Shown here: piece after piece, positions 44,963 to 53,302 of the stretch
How positions within the stretch are numbered: the first letter of the stretch is position 1
Layout: every line of letters begins with the position of its first letter
Assembly: GCA_025924515.1 (NCBI GenBank)
Contig: JAICIE010000005.1
Span: forward strand, 1 to 64,000
Direction: 5' to 3'
DNA from: Jatrophihabitans sp.
GTDB taxonomy: Bacteria; Actinomycetota; Actinomycetes; Mycobacteriales; Jatrophihabitantaceae
Length of the DNA stretch: 64,000 nucleotides
Notes under the pieces: generated by a model
Told to the model about the DNA's origin: nothing
Seen by the model: only the letters and a program-made list of their open reading frames with translations
Databases searched by the model: none
Program-made: the position numbers and the translations under genes

Positions 44963-47652
44963 CAGTCGCTCCCGATCAGATCGAGGAAAACGTCCTCGAG
45001 CGCCCGCCGGGCCGGGACGGACCGTACGGCGATACCTGCAGCGCTGAGCACTTCGCTGGCGCGGCCGGGATCGTCGACGGCGAGTTGGGTGCCGCCCGCG
45101 CCGGCGATCTCGAGGACGGAGCCGGCCGCGACCAGGCGGCCTCGGTGCATGACGACCACGTGAGTGCAGGTCTGCTCGACCTCGGCCAGCAGGTGGCTGG
45201 AGACGACGACCGTGCGTCCGGTGTCGGCGTAGCGCTGCATGACCTCGCGCATCTCGGCGATCTGCGGCGGATCGAGGCCGTTGGTGGGCTCGTCGAGCAC
45301 GAGCAGCTCCGGCATCCCCAACATGGCCTGCGCGATGCCCAGGCGCTGCTTCATCCCGTGGCTGTACGTCGAGACCCGGCGGTCGAGCGACGCGCCCAGG
45401 CCGGCGATGTCCAGCGCGGTCGCCAGCTGGGCCTCCTCGGCCGGACGCCCGGTCGCCGCCCAGTAGAGCCGCAGGTTGTCGCGGCCGGAGAGGTGCGGCA
45501 GGAATCCGGGGCCTTCGATGAACGCGCCCAGCCGCGCGAGCACCGGCGCCCCGGGCAGCACCGGCTGCCCGAAGACGTGCATCGTGCCGGAGGTCGGCGA
45601 GATCAGTCCGACCAGCATCCGCAGCGTCGTCGTCTTGCCGGCGCCGTTCGGGCCGAGCAACCCGACGACCTGGCCCTTCTGCACGGTGAAGCTGACGTCG
45701 TCGACCGCGCGGTAACCGCCCCGGTAGCTCTTGGAGACGCTCGTGATGGCGACCGGGACGTCGGCCAGTTCCGGTGCCGGCCGGACGATCTTGCGACGCC
45801 GCCGCAGCACGGTGGTGACCAGGAGCAGCGCCAGCAGGCAGACGGCAGCCGCCACGATCAGGAAGAGCAAGGGGTGGCCGGCCCGCACGACGGACGCCTC
45901 TACGCCGGGTACCCGCAGGGTGCCGGTCAGCCCGCCCGCGAGCTCGATGCGGTACGACCGCGGGTCGGTGGGCATCGAGTAGGCCAGGTCGGTGGTCGAG
46001 ACGGTGAGCGCGAGCCGGTGCCCGGCGGGCACGTTGGTGACGACCCAGGGCAGGTGCACGGCGACCGTCCTGGGAACTCCAGGACGCAGCCCGGTGATCC
46101 GCAGCGGCGCCACCAGTCCGGCCGGCAGGGTGCCGCTCAGCGCGGACAGGTCAGGAGCGCCGGACTCGCCCGCCGCGGTCCGGCTGCCCGATCCCGCCGC
46201 GCCGGTGGCCGATCCCGCCGCCGCGGCGCTCAATGCCGCGGTGCCGGCTGCCGTGGCCGCCGTGCCGCCGACGTCCCGCAGCGCGGCGAAGAGGACGGCG
46301 TCGGTAGTGGTTCGCGAGGTGACGCGCAGCCGCACGGTGGACGAGCCCCCGACGAGGACGGACGACCCGAGCGGCGCGGACACGAACCCGGCGACCTGTC
46401 CTGGGACCAGCGAGAGTCCGCTGGTCGCGGCGGCGCCGAGCGCCCCGGCCTGTGCCAGCAATCCGCCGAGCAGCGGGACGGAGCTGATCGCCGCCGGGTT
46501 GCCACCGGCGGGCGCGGAGATCGTCTGGGGCGGTCCGGTGAGGTGCTCGGTCGCCGACGAGCGCACGCGCGCGTCGATGCCCGGATAGCCGTCGGCGCGC
46601 ATCAGGACCCGGCTGAGCCGTCCTGTCTCGGCGGAGACGGTCGCGCCGCCGCGGGCGAGGGTGAATTCCTGGACGCCGTGCACGCCGGAGCCGAACACGC
46701 TCCCGAGCCAGCCGAGCAGCGCGCTGGACGCCTGGTCGCCGCCGACGCTGGAGTCGTCGTGGCCGCCGGAGCGCCAGACCACTTGCACCGGGGTGCCGGT
46801 GGCGGCGATGCCGCGGGCGTTCGCGTCGGCCTGGTCGAGCCCGAACAGCGAGTCCTGCTCGCCCTGGGTGAGCAGCGTCGGCGCGGTGAAGTGCGCGAGC
46901 ACGTGGGCCGGGCTGGAGTCGCGCAGCAGCCGCAGCAGCCTGGGCGACGGCCGGCCGGTTCGCGCGGCGTGCTGATACGCGGCGCACACGTCGGCCGCGA
47001 ACCGGCCGCAGGTGGCCGTCCCGCCGGCGGTGAAGCCGGCCTGGAACAGATAGCCCGCCCACAGCTTCTTGAAGACGCCCGGCCGGCCGCCGCCGGCGTT
47101 GGGGAACAGGGCGCTGGCCAGGTCGTTCCAGGTGATGTCGGCGGCCACCGCGCGGATGCGCCTGTCGGTACCGCCGAGCAGCAGCGCGAGGGCCCCGCCG
47201 TAGGACGAGCCGGCCACCGCGACCTGCCCACGGAGCACGTCGCCGGTCTTCAGCAGCCAGCTCAACAAGAGGCTGGCGTCGTGCACCTCGTACCCCGGTG
47301 CGTCGAGGTGGATCTTTCCGCCGGAGTTGCCGAATCCGCGCGCCGACCAGGTCAGCACCACGTACCCGTGCTGCGCCAGCGTCTTGGCTTCGCCGGCCAC
47401 CGAGTCCTTCGATTCACCGAACCCGTGCGCGAGCAGCACGGCCGGCGCCGGGGTGTGCTCGGGGAGATAGGTCGTCGTGTCCAGCCGCACCGGCGCCCCG
47501 CCCTCGGGTGTGCCCAGCACCGAGGCCGCTGTCGTGCGAACCGCCGGGGACCGCGACACCACTGCCAGGACGGTGGCAACGACGGCCGCGGCGAGGACGA
47601 GAGCTGCGATTGCTCGGGTGCGGCGCGACCGCAGCCGTCGTAGCCGACCCAC
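44962..47652 (-). CDS. Alpha/beta hydrolase (X-Pro dipeptidyl-peptidase-like) fused to an ABC ATPase
   Basis: 896 aa in one unbroken frame. An N-terminal TM or signal anchor (~12-33) is followed by an S15-like hydrolase: VLLAHGFGESKDS, nucleophile Ser in AGSSYGGALAL (~149), Asp in GEQDSLFG (~267), His in SGGHDDS (~298). A jelly-roll-like region like the X-Pro peptidase C-terminal domain covers ~330-560, then a second TM (~583-606). The ABC domain (~625-896) has Walker A GPNGAGKTTT (~667), signature YSHGMKQRL (~764) and Walker B LLVLDEPTNGLDPP (~784). Topology would put the hydrolase outside and the ATPase inside. The GTG start is leaderless (TACCCT 7 nt upstream). The permease follows directly. 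Confidence 0.85.
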   Translation of the reverse strand: MGRLRRLRSRRTRAIAALVLAAAVVATVLAVVSRSPAVRTTAASVLGTPEGGAPVRLDTTTYLPEHTPAPAVLLAHGFGESKDSVAGEAKTLAQHGYVVLTWSARGFGNSGGKIHLDAPGYEVHDASLLLSWLLKTGDVLRGQVAVAGSSYGGALALLLGGTDRRIRAVAADITWNDLASALFPNAGGGRPGVFKKLWAGYLFQAGFTAGGTATCGRFAADVCAAYQHAARTGRPSPRLLRLLRDSSPAHVLAHFTAPTLLTQGEQDSLFGLDQADANARGIAATGTPVQVVWRSGGHDDSSVGGDQASSALLGWLGSVFGSGVHGVQEFTLARGGATVSAETGRLSRVLMRADGYPGIDARVRSSATEHLTGPPQTISAPAGGNPAAISSVPLLGGLLAQAGALGAAATSGLSLVPGQVAGFVSAPLGSSVLVGGSSTVRLRVTSRTTTDAVLFAALRDVGGTAATAAGTAALSAAAAGSATGAAGSGSRTAAGESGAPDLSALSGTLPAGLVAPLRITGLRPGVPRTVAVHLPWVVTNVPAGHRLALTVSTTDLAYSMPTDPRSYRIELAGGLTGTLRVPGVEASVVRAGHPLLFLIVAAAVCLLALLLVTTVLRRRRKIVRPAPELADVPVAITSVSKSYRGGYRAVDDVSFTVQKGQVVGLLGPNGAGKTTTLRMLVGLISPTSGTMHVFGQPVLPGAPVLARLGAFIEGPGFLPHLSGRDNLRLYWAATGRPAEEAQLATALDIAGLGASLDRRVSTYSHGMKQRLGIAQAMLGMPELLVLDEPTNGLDPPQIAEMREVMQRYADTGRTVVVSSHLLAEVEQTCTHVVVMHRGRLVAAGSVLEIAGAGGTQLAVDDPGRASEVLSAAGIAVRSVPARRALEDVFLDLIGSD

Positions 47653-47659
47653 CTCTTGG

Positions 47660-47665
47660 AGGGTA
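47660..47665 (-). promoter_or_regulatory. Leaderless -10 (TACCCT) for the hydrolase-ABC gene
   Basis: TACCCT (complement) ends 7 nt before the GTG at 47652. Confidence 0.5.
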
Positions 47666-47698
47666 CGGACGCGGCCCGACGTTGTCGGACGCCCGGGT

Positions 47699-47704
47699 TA
47701 ACGT
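47699..47704 (+). promoter_or_regulatory. Leaderless -10 (TAACGT) for the isochorismatase-like gene
   Basis: TAACGT ends 7 nt before the ATG at 47712, back to back with the hydrolase-ABC promoter. Confidence 0.55.
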
Positions 47705-47711
47705 CCGGGGC

Positions 47712-48281
47712 ATGACCACTCTTGCCGACCGACCTGGCACCGCCCTGCTGGTCGTCGACGTGCAGAGCGGTGTGGTCCGCGACGCCGTCCGCCGCGGCAC
47801 GGTAGTGGGCAACATCGCCGACCTCGTCGAGCGGGCGCGTGCGGGCGGCGTCCCCGTGGTGTGGGTGCGCCACTCGGACGAGGATCTGGCCGCCGGGAGC
47901 GCCGACTGGCAGATCGTTCCGCAACTCGTTCCGCGCGACGGCGAGGCGATCGTCGACAAGCACTACGGCGACTCCTTCGAGGACACCTCGCTGGAGTCCG
48001 TGCTCTGCGACCACGGCGTCGGTCGCCTGATCGTCACGGGCGCGCAGACCGACGCCTGCATCCGCGCGACGCTGCACGGTGCACTGGTCCGCGGCTACGA
48101 CGCTCTGCTGGTCAGCGACGCGCACACCACCGAGGACCAGACGGCCTGGGGCGCGCCGCCCCCCGACCAGGTCATTGCCCACACGAACCTCTACTGGTCC
48201 TACACAAGAGCACCCGGACGCAGCGCCGGCACGGTCGAAACGAAGGACGTCGACTTCGCGGGCGGCCACGTGAGGCGGTAG
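47712..48281 (+). CDS. Isochorismatase-like cysteine hydrolase
   Basis: 189 aa. The catalytic triad of the family is Asp in LLVVDVQSGVV (~residue 16), Lys in VDKHYGDSFEDT (~83) and Cys in VTGAQTDACIRATLHGAL (~119). Family members include nicotinamidases and N-carbamoyl amidohydrolases; specificity is not readable. The ATG at 47712 fits a leaderless mRNA, and the long open frame further upstream is antisense to the hydrolase-ABC gene. A 208-bp gap without visible genes follows. Confidence 0.87.
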   Translation: MTTLADRPGTALLVVDVQSGVVRDAVRRGTVVGNIADLVERARAGGVPVVWVRHSDEDLAAGSADWQIVPQLVPRDGEAIVDKHYGDSFEDTSLESVLCDHGVGRLIVTGAQTDACIRATLHGALVRGYDALLVSDAHTTEDQTAWGAPPPDQVIAHTNLYWSYTRAPGRSAGTVETKDVDFAGGHVRR

Positions 48282-48489
48282 CCGCCCGAGGTGCCGTCCC
48301 GGGCGGCACGTCGCGCAGCTGCATGGCCGGTAGTTCCTCCGCCGGGCTTCACCGGGCCGACTGGGGATCGCGCCGATCAGGTCGGCGGGATCCCCTCTTC
48401 GCCGAGCACTGCGGCCCGGCGCGGCACGGGCCGGACCTACTCGTGCGGGCTCGTTCCGGTTACTGAGGACGGCCTGGGATGCTCGCACG

Positions 48490-48804
48490 GTGGAGATCAC
48501 CCGCGATTCGGCCGACGACGGCGCTGCGGTGTTGCGCGTCACCGGCGACATGGAAGCTGACACCGCCTATCAGGTGCCGGACGAGGTAGCGGCCCTGTTC
48601 GACGTCGCAAGCCCGCGCGAGGTCGTCCTCGACCTGTCCGGCGTCACGTTCCTCGATTCGGTCGGCCTCGGGATGCTGGTGCGGGCCCAGGACGAGGCCC
48701 TCGCCCACGACGCCGGTTTCCGGCTGCGTGCCCCCAGCGAGCCGGTGAGCCGGATCCTGTCGATCACCGCCATGGACACGCACTTCGCCGTCGTTGCGAG
48801 CTGA
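48490..48804 (+). CDS. STAS-domain anti-sigma factor antagonist
   Basis: 104-aa single-domain STAS protein of the SpoIIAA/RsbV type. The pattern EVVLDLSGVTFLDSVGLGMLV includes the conserved phosphorylatable Ser of DSxGL (~residue 57). Such proteins release a sigma factor by binding an RsbW-type kinase when dephosphorylated. No kinase or sigma gene is adjacent, so it is an orphan partner-switch component. GTG at 48490 has GATGCT 6 nt upstream, a possible leaderless -10. Its last codons and stop are repeated in tandem downstream. Confidence 0.87.
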   Translation: MEITRDSADDGAAVLRVTGDMEADTAYQVPDEVAALFDVASPREVVLDLSGVTFLDSVGLGMLVRAQDEALAHDAGFRLRAPSEPVSRILSITAMDTHFAVVAS

Positions 48805-48896
48805 GGCCGTCGTTGCGAGCTGAGGCCGTCGTTGCGAGCTGAGGCCGTCGTTGCGAGCTGAGCGTCGTTCCGAGCTCAGCGTCGTTCCGAGCTGAT
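48787..48896. repeat. Tandem array of 19-bp units including the STAS gene stop codon
   Basis: Four exact 19-bp units start at 48787, 48806, 48825 and 48844, each containing GCGAGCTGA, where the first TGA is the gene's stop. Two shortened, diverged 17-bp units follow at 48863 and 48880. The array fills most of the gap before the next gene. Confidence 0.9.
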
Positions 48897-48948
48897 CCGG
48901 CGCAAAACCGGTTGGTCGGCAGTCCGAGACCTGGCAGCCTCAGCGGGC

Positions 48949-49680
48949 GTGCCAACGGACCATTTCGGCGAACAGGTCGCGCAGCGTTACGACGAGGACT
49001 CGGCGGCGATGTACCGCTCCGAGGTGGTCGATCCCGCCGTTGACGTCCTCGCCGCGCTGGCCGGCGACGGAGCCGCGCTGGAGCTCGGTATCGGAACGGG
49101 ACGGATCGCGCTGCCCCTGAGCGCCCGCGGAGTGCCGGTGCACGGCATCGACCTGTCCGCCGCCATGCTAGCGCGGTTGGCGGCCAAGCCCGGCGCCGAG
49201 CGGATCGGCGTCACGCAGGGCGACTTCGCCACCGCGCGGGTCGACCGGTCCTTCCGGCTCGTCTACCTGCTGTTCAACACGATCATGAACCTGATCACCC
49301 AGCAGGAACAGGTGGCGTGCTTCCGGAGCGCCGCCGCCCATCTCGAACCCGGCGGGTACTTCGTGATCGAGGTCGGCCTGCCGGACCTGCGGCGCCTCCC
49401 GCCCGGCGAGACGGTCCGCCCCTTCACCGTCACGGACGACCGGCTCGGTTTCGACGAGTACGACGTCGCGGGTCAAGGCCTGGTGTCGCACCACTTCGTC
49501 TTCGAGGGCGATCGGGTCCGCCGGGTCTCGATGCCGTTCCGCTACGTCTGGCCGGCCGAGCTCGACCTGATGGCCCAACTCGCCGGGATGACCCGGCATG
49601 AGCGCTGGTCGGGTTGGGAGCGTGAGCCCTTCACCGCGGAGAGCACCAGGCACGTGTCGGTCTGGCAGAAGGCGTCCTGA
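48949..49680 (+). CDS. Class I SAM-dependent methyltransferase
   Basis: 243 aa. Motif I is ALELGIGTGRIALPL (~residue 43-57), then VHGIDLSAAMLARL, and a conserved FNTIMNLITQQEQV stretch where many small-molecule methyltransferases have a substrate-binding helix. The protein starts with HFGEQVAQRYDED, common in this uncharacterised actinobacterial group. No neighbour suggests a substrate. The GTG at 48949 lacks an obvious Shine-Dalgarno; upstream is the end of the STAS-associated repeat array. Confidence 0.8.
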   Translation: MPTDHFGEQVAQRYDEDSAAMYRSEVVDPAVDVLAALAGDGAALELGIGTGRIALPLSARGVPVHGIDLSAAMLARLAAKPGAERIGVTQGDFATARVDRSFRLVYLLFNTIMNLITQQEQVACFRSAAAHLEPGGYFVIEVGLPDLRRLPPGETVRPFTVTDDRLGFDEYDVAGQGLVSHHFVFEGDRVRRVSMPFRYVWPAELDLMAQLAGMTRHERWSGWEREPFTAESTRHVSVWQKAS

Positions 49681-49690
49681 GCGATCGCTA

Positions 49691-50206
49691 CTAGGCGTCC
49701 TCGTCGCCGCGGACCCGGTCCTGCAGGGCCCGGTCCTTCGCCCGCGCCGACTCGGCCAGCTGTTCCTGGAAGCGGGCCATCCGCTGACGCAGCTCAGGGT
49801 CGCCGGAGGCGAGGATGCGCACCGCGAGCAGCCCGGCGTTGCGCGCGCCGCCGACCGACACCGTCGCCACCGGCACCCCCGCCGGCATCTGCACGATCGA
49901 CAGCAGCGAGTCCAGCCCGTCCAGATGGCGCAGCGGAACCGGCACCCCGATCACGGGTAGCGGGGTCAGGGCCGCCACCATGCCGGGCAGGTGCGCCGCT
50001 CCGCCGGCGCCCGCGACGATCACTCGAAGGCCCCGGGACGCCGCAGCCTGCGCGTAGTCGACCATGCCGACGGGGGTCCGGTGCGCCGAGACGACCCGCA
50101 CCTCGAACGGCACCTGGAACTCGCCGAGTGCGTCGGCGGCGGCGCTCATCACCGACCAGTCCGAGTCGCTGCCCATGATCACACCGACCGAGCAGTCGCC
50201 GCTCAC
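49691..50206 (-). CDS. purE: N5-carboxyaminoimidazole ribonucleotide mutase
   Basis: 171-aa class I PurE that rearranges N5-CAIR to CAIR in purine synthesis. [11 protein letters not shown] is the phosphate-binding start, SAHRTP contains the catalytic His, and [23 protein letters not shown] is the family core (split as [17 protein letters not shown]). The GTG start overlaps the purK stop by 4 bp, so the two enzymes are coupled. Upstream open frame belongs to antisense purK sequence. Confidence 0.93.
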   Translation of the reverse strand: MSGDCSVGVIMGSDSDWSVMSAAADALGEFQVPFEVRVVSAHRTPVGMVDYAQAAASRGLRVIVAGAGGAAHLPGMVAALTPLPVIGVPVPLRHLDGLDSLLSIVQMPAGVPVATVSVGGARNAGLLAVRILASGDPELRQRMARFQEQLAESARAKDRALQDRVRGDEDA

Positions 50207-51363
50207 TCCGGGTCTCCGTACCTGAGGTAGGACGCGGCAGCGCCGGCCCGCGACCGCGCGTCCTCCAGAGACGTCCCCAGCGCGGTGACGTGGCCGACCT
50301 TCCGCCCGGGCCGGAACCCCTTGCCGTAGAGGTGGATCTTCACGTCCGGCCAGCGGGCCAGGCAGTGGTGCACCCGCTCGTCGATGTCCGCGGGGCGGAC
50401 GTCCTCCGGTCCGGCGAGCAGGTTCGCCATCACCACGACGGGCGCGGTCAGCGAGGTGGCCCCCAGGGGATAGTCCAAGACCGCCCGCACGTGCTGCTCG
50501 AACTGCGACGTCCGGGATCCCTCGATCGTCCAGTGCGCGGAGTTGTGCGGCCGCATCGCCAGCTCGTTGACCAGCAACCGTCCGTCCGGTGTCTCGAACA
50601 GCTCGACCGCCAACACGCCGGTGACGTCCAGGGCCGCGGCGATGCGCAGGGCCAGCTGCTCGGCCTCCTCGGCGCGGTCGTCGGGCAGATCCGGCGCCGG
50701 CGCGAGAACCTCGACGCAGATGCCGTCGCGCTGCACCGTCTCGACCACCGGCCAGCACGCGCCCTGACCCTCCGGGGCCCGCGCCACCACCGCGGCGAGC
50801 TCGCGGGCGAGCGGAACGAGCTCCTCGGCCAGCAGCGGGGTGCCGGACGCCAGCAGCGCCTCGGCGTCGTCCTCGCTCCCGACCACCCAGACGCCCTTGC
50901 CGTCGTAGCCGCCGCGCGACGCCTTGAGGACGAGCGGCCAGCCCACCTGAGCGCCGAAGTCGCGCAGCGCGGCACGGTCCGGCACCGGGGACCACCGGGG
51001 GCACGCGATGCCGAGCTCGGTGAGCCGGGCCCGCATCAGCGCCTTGTCCTGGGCGTACTGCAGCGCGCGCGCCGACGGGTGCACCGCCACCCCGTCCGCC
51101 GCCAGCGCCGAGATGTGCTCGTTGGGCACGTGCTCGTGATCCCAGGTCACCACGTCGCAGGCGGCTGCGAACCGGCGCAGGTCTTCGAGGGACCGGTAGT
51201 CGCCGACCACGACGTCGCTGGCGACCAGCGCGGCGCCGTCGTCGGGGGAATCGGCGAGGATGCGCAGCGACTGTCCCAACGAGATCGCCGCCTGATGGGT
51301 CATTCGGGCAAGTTGTCCCGCTCCGACCATGCCGACCACCGGCAGCCCGGTCCGCCCGTCCAC
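50203..51363 (-). CDS. purK: N5-carboxyaminoimidazole ribonucleotide synthase
   Basis: 386-aa ATP-grasp enzyme making N5-CAIR from AIR, bicarbonate and ATP; PurE uses its product. [18 protein letters not shown] is the nucleotide-binding start, and [16 protein letters not shown] and [18 protein letters not shown] are ATP-grasp signatures. The GTG at 51363 has TACGCT 6 nt upstream and the 96 additional upstream codons run antisense through gtrA, so the short form is chosen. It is divergent from gtrA, as in mycobacteria (purE-purK then gtrA). Confidence 0.93.
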   Translation of the reverse strand: MDGRTGLPVVGMVGAGQLARMTHQAAISLGQSLRILADSPDDGAALVASDVVVGDYRSLEDLRRFAAACDVVTWDHEHVPNEHISALAADGVAVHPSARALQYAQDKALMRARLTELGIACPRWSPVPDRAALRDFGAQVGWPLVLKASRGGYDGKGVWVVGSEDDAEALLASGTPLLAEELVPLARELAAVVARAPEGQGACWPVVETVQRDGICVEVLAPAPDLPDDRAEEAEQLALRIAAALDVTGVLAVELFETPDGRLLVNELAMRPHNSAHWTIEGSRTSQFEQHVRAVLDYPLGATSLTAPVVVMANLLAGPEDVRPADIDERVHHCLARWPDVKIHLYGKGFRPGRKVGHVTALGTSLEDARSRAGAAASYLRYGDPE

Positions 51364-51369
51364 GTCCGC

Positions 51370-51375
51370 AGCGTA
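51370..51375 (-). promoter_or_regulatory. Leaderless -10 (TACGCT) for purK-purE
   Basis: TACGCT (complement) ends 6 nt before the purK GTG. Confidence 0.5.
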
Positions 51376-51403
51376 ATTTGCCGGGTCCACAGCCTGAGAC
51401 GGG

Positions 51404-51409
51404 TACGCT
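51404..51409 (+). promoter_or_regulatory. Leaderless -10 (TACGCT) for gtrA
   Basis: TACGCT ends 8 nt before the gtrA ATG. It is identical to the purK hexamer 28 bp away on the other strand. Confidence 0.55.
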
Positions 51410-51417
51410 CCGCCTCG

Positions 51418-51915
51418 ATGAGCAAGCCGGCCACGCCACTGCGCACGCTGCGCGCTCACCTGCGCAGTTCGTGGCGGATCCTGCTGAAAGAGGTCACCGC
51501 CTTCGGCATGGTCGGCGCGCTCGCGCTCTCGATCGACCTCGGCATCTTCGCCTGGCTGGCGCCGGGTGGTGCGCTGAAGGCCAAGATCGTATCGACGTTC
51601 GTCTCGACCCTCTTCGCGTACTTCGGTAACCGGCACCTGTCGTTCTCGCACCGCGCCCGCACCGGGCTCGCCCGCGAGACGTCGTTCTTCTTCGCGATCA
51701 ACGGCGTCGTGCTGGTCGCGTCACTGCTGATCCTCGCGTTGTTCGTCTACCCGTTGGGCTTCGCGCACGGCAGCCCCGTCGTGTTCGTCGTCAATGTCTG
51801 CACGATCGGCCTGGGAACCATCTTCCGGTTCTGGGCCTACAAGCGGTTCGTCTTTCTGCATCCCGACCGGGTGCGCGATTCCTGCGCGGACCTCGACGAG
51901 GAGCTGGCCGCCTGA
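51418..51915 (+). CDS. GtrA-family membrane protein
   Basis: 165 aa with four TM helices ([41 protein letters not shown] split, [20 protein letters not shown], and [26 protein letters not shown] split). The FGNRHLSF and [11 protein letters not shown] patterns are typical GtrA hallmarks. GtrA proteins help flip or handle polyprenyl-phosphate sugars for wall glycans. A mycobacterial homologue (Rv3277) is in the same place beside purK. The last 195 bp lie antisense to the open frame of the convergent MFS gene. Confidence 0.88.
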   Translation: MSKPATPLRTLRAHLRSSWRILLKEVTAFGMVGALALSIDLGIFAWLAPGGALKAKIVSTFVSTLFAYFGNRHLSFSHRARTGLARETSFFFAINGVVLVASLLILALFVYPLGFAHGSPVVFVVNVCTIGLGTIFRFWAYKRFVFLHPDRVRDSCADLDEELAA

Positions 51916-53211
51916 GGACTGCGCTCCCGGCAGCCACCTGGTGGCCAGGAGCCCGGCCGCGAGGACGGGAACGCAGATCACAACGGTGGTCGCGGCCACA
52001 CCCAGCGACCGGCTGCCGAAACCGTAGACGGCGAACACGGCGAGGACGCCTGCCTCAGCCGCCAGGTTGACCAGCGAGGTGACCGTGGCTCGGCACTCGT
52101 CGGGAACTGTGTGCTGTAGCCGCCCCTGTGCGACCACCATCGCCGTATTGAGAAGGCCGTAGCCGGCTGCCAGCGCGACGAACCAGCCCAGCGGCCGTGC
52201 CGCCGCTCCGACGGCGACCAGGACCGCTGCGGCACAGACGACCGCACCGAACCGGCGCGGGCTGAGCCGGTCGGCGCGGCCGGCCAGAGCCGTGCCGGCC
52301 ACCTGCCCCGCCGTAGCAATGGCGAGCAGCACGGGCACGAGCGGGGTCGCGGCCCCGTGCTCGCGTGCCAGCAGCGGCAGGTACTCGTCGAAGGAGCAGG
52401 CACCCACGAGCACCGCGATGCCCACCGTCAGCCGCCGGGGCGTGGCGAACGGGACAGCAGCGAGGAGGCCCGAGCGCAACGCCGGGGCGAGGCGGTCGGT
52501 TAGTCCGCTCGGCGGTTGCGGGATGGGCGGTTGCGGGCTCGGCAGTTGCGCGCTCGGCAGTTGCGCGCTCGGCAGTTGCGCGCTCGCCGGTCGCGGGCTC
52601 GCCGGTCGCGGGCTCGCCGGTCGCGGGCTCGCCGGCTGCGGGCTCGGCGGTTGCGGGATGGGCGAAGGCGCGCTGCTCCGCGGCGGCGCGCTCGGCAACG
52701 GCGCCCGGGGCAGGAGGGCTACCACCAAGCCCTGCAGCACGACCATCGCGATGCTGCACCCACCGACCAAGCCGTAGCCGCCCACCGCCATCAACGGCGA
52801 CGCCACGAGGATGCCGGCGAGCGCGGCGGCGGCGCACAGGCTCTCCGTCGTACCGAGGACTCGCGTGTAGTGCTCGCGGGCTCCCGTCCTCGCCAACTCG
52901 TCGTAGAGCAGCGCCTCCCACGCGCCGGAGGACAGGGCTCCGCTCAGTCCCCACAGCACGAACCCGGCCGCGAAGCCAGCGAACGTCTGCGCGAACGTCC
53001 ACAGGACGAAGCAGCCGGCGAAGCATGCGGACGCCGCCGCGAGCGCGAGCCGCCGGGAGACCAGGTCGGCGAGAACCCCGGAAGGGACCTCCGCCGCGAA
53101 ACTGGTCACCGACCACACGGCGAAGAGCAGCGAGATCCCCGCCGGCGACACCCCGCGGTCGGTGAATAGGAGGGGGTAGACGGCGTAGAGGGGGACGAAG
53201 TCCCCGGTCAC
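51721..53211 (-). CDS. MFS transporter with repeat-expanded central loop and antisense tail
   Basis: 496 aa in frame. N- and C-terminal six-helix bundles are recognisable (FVPLYAVYPLLFTDRGVSP, GVLADLVSRRLALAA; ALAGRADRLSPRRFGAVVCAAAVLVA split). Between them is a Pro/Ser/Ala/Gln-rich loop made of in-frame pentapeptide repeats. The last ~64 codons (after GAQSSGG) are hydrophilic and antisense to gtrA. The GTG at 53211 falls inside the expected first helix: in-frame codons upstream (ATWLVAYR) look like MFS sequence but hit a stop 13 codons back with no start, so the N-terminus may be damaged. Substrate unknown. Confidence 0.7.
   Translation of the reverse strand: MTGDFVPLYAVYPLLFTDRGVSPAGISLLFAVWSVTSFAAEVPSGVLADLVSRRLALAAASACFAGCFVLWTFAQTFAGFAAGFVLWGLSGALSSGAWEALLYDELARTGAREHYTRVLGTTESLCAAAALAGILVASPLMAVGGYGLVGGCSIAMVVLQGLVVALLPRAPLPSAPPRSSAPSPIPQPPSPQPASPRPASPRPASPRPASAQLPSAQLPSAQLPSPQPPIPQPPSGLTDRLAPALRSGLLAAVPFATPRRLTVGIAVLVGACSFDEYLPLLAREHGAATPLVPVLLAIATAGQVAGTALAGRADRLSPRRFGAVVCAAAVLVAVGAAARPLGWFVALAAGYGLLNTAMVVAQGRLQHTVPDECRATVTSLVNLAAEAGVLAVFAVYGFGSRSLGVAATTVVICVPVLAAGLLATRWLPGAQSSGGQLLVEVRAGIAHPVGMQKDEPLVGPEPEDGSQADRADIDDEHDGAAVREAQRVDEQREDQQ
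52508..52657. repeat. Ten 15-bp tandem units within the MFS gene
   Basis: Ten units of 15 bp in three main variants: outer units end GTTGCGGG, units 3-5 are CTCGGCAGTTGCGCG, units 6-8 are CTCGCCGGTCGCGGG. All stay in frame with the gene and encode PxxPS / PASPR-like pentapeptides in the loop between the two halves of the transporter. Confidence 0.9.
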
Positions 53212-53302
53212 TCGGTAGGCGACCAGCCAGGTGGCCGCCCGAGGTCACGGTCGGCCGCGGATCGATGTCATACAGGCAGCGTCGCGCCCCGGCACGGGCT
53301 CG

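Noticed and set aside
44869-47643. A 924-codon plus-strand open frame
   Set aside because: It is antisense to the hydrolase-ABC gene, has a composition rich in Arg/Gly/Pro with no family pattern, and is the expected GC-rich shadow frame.
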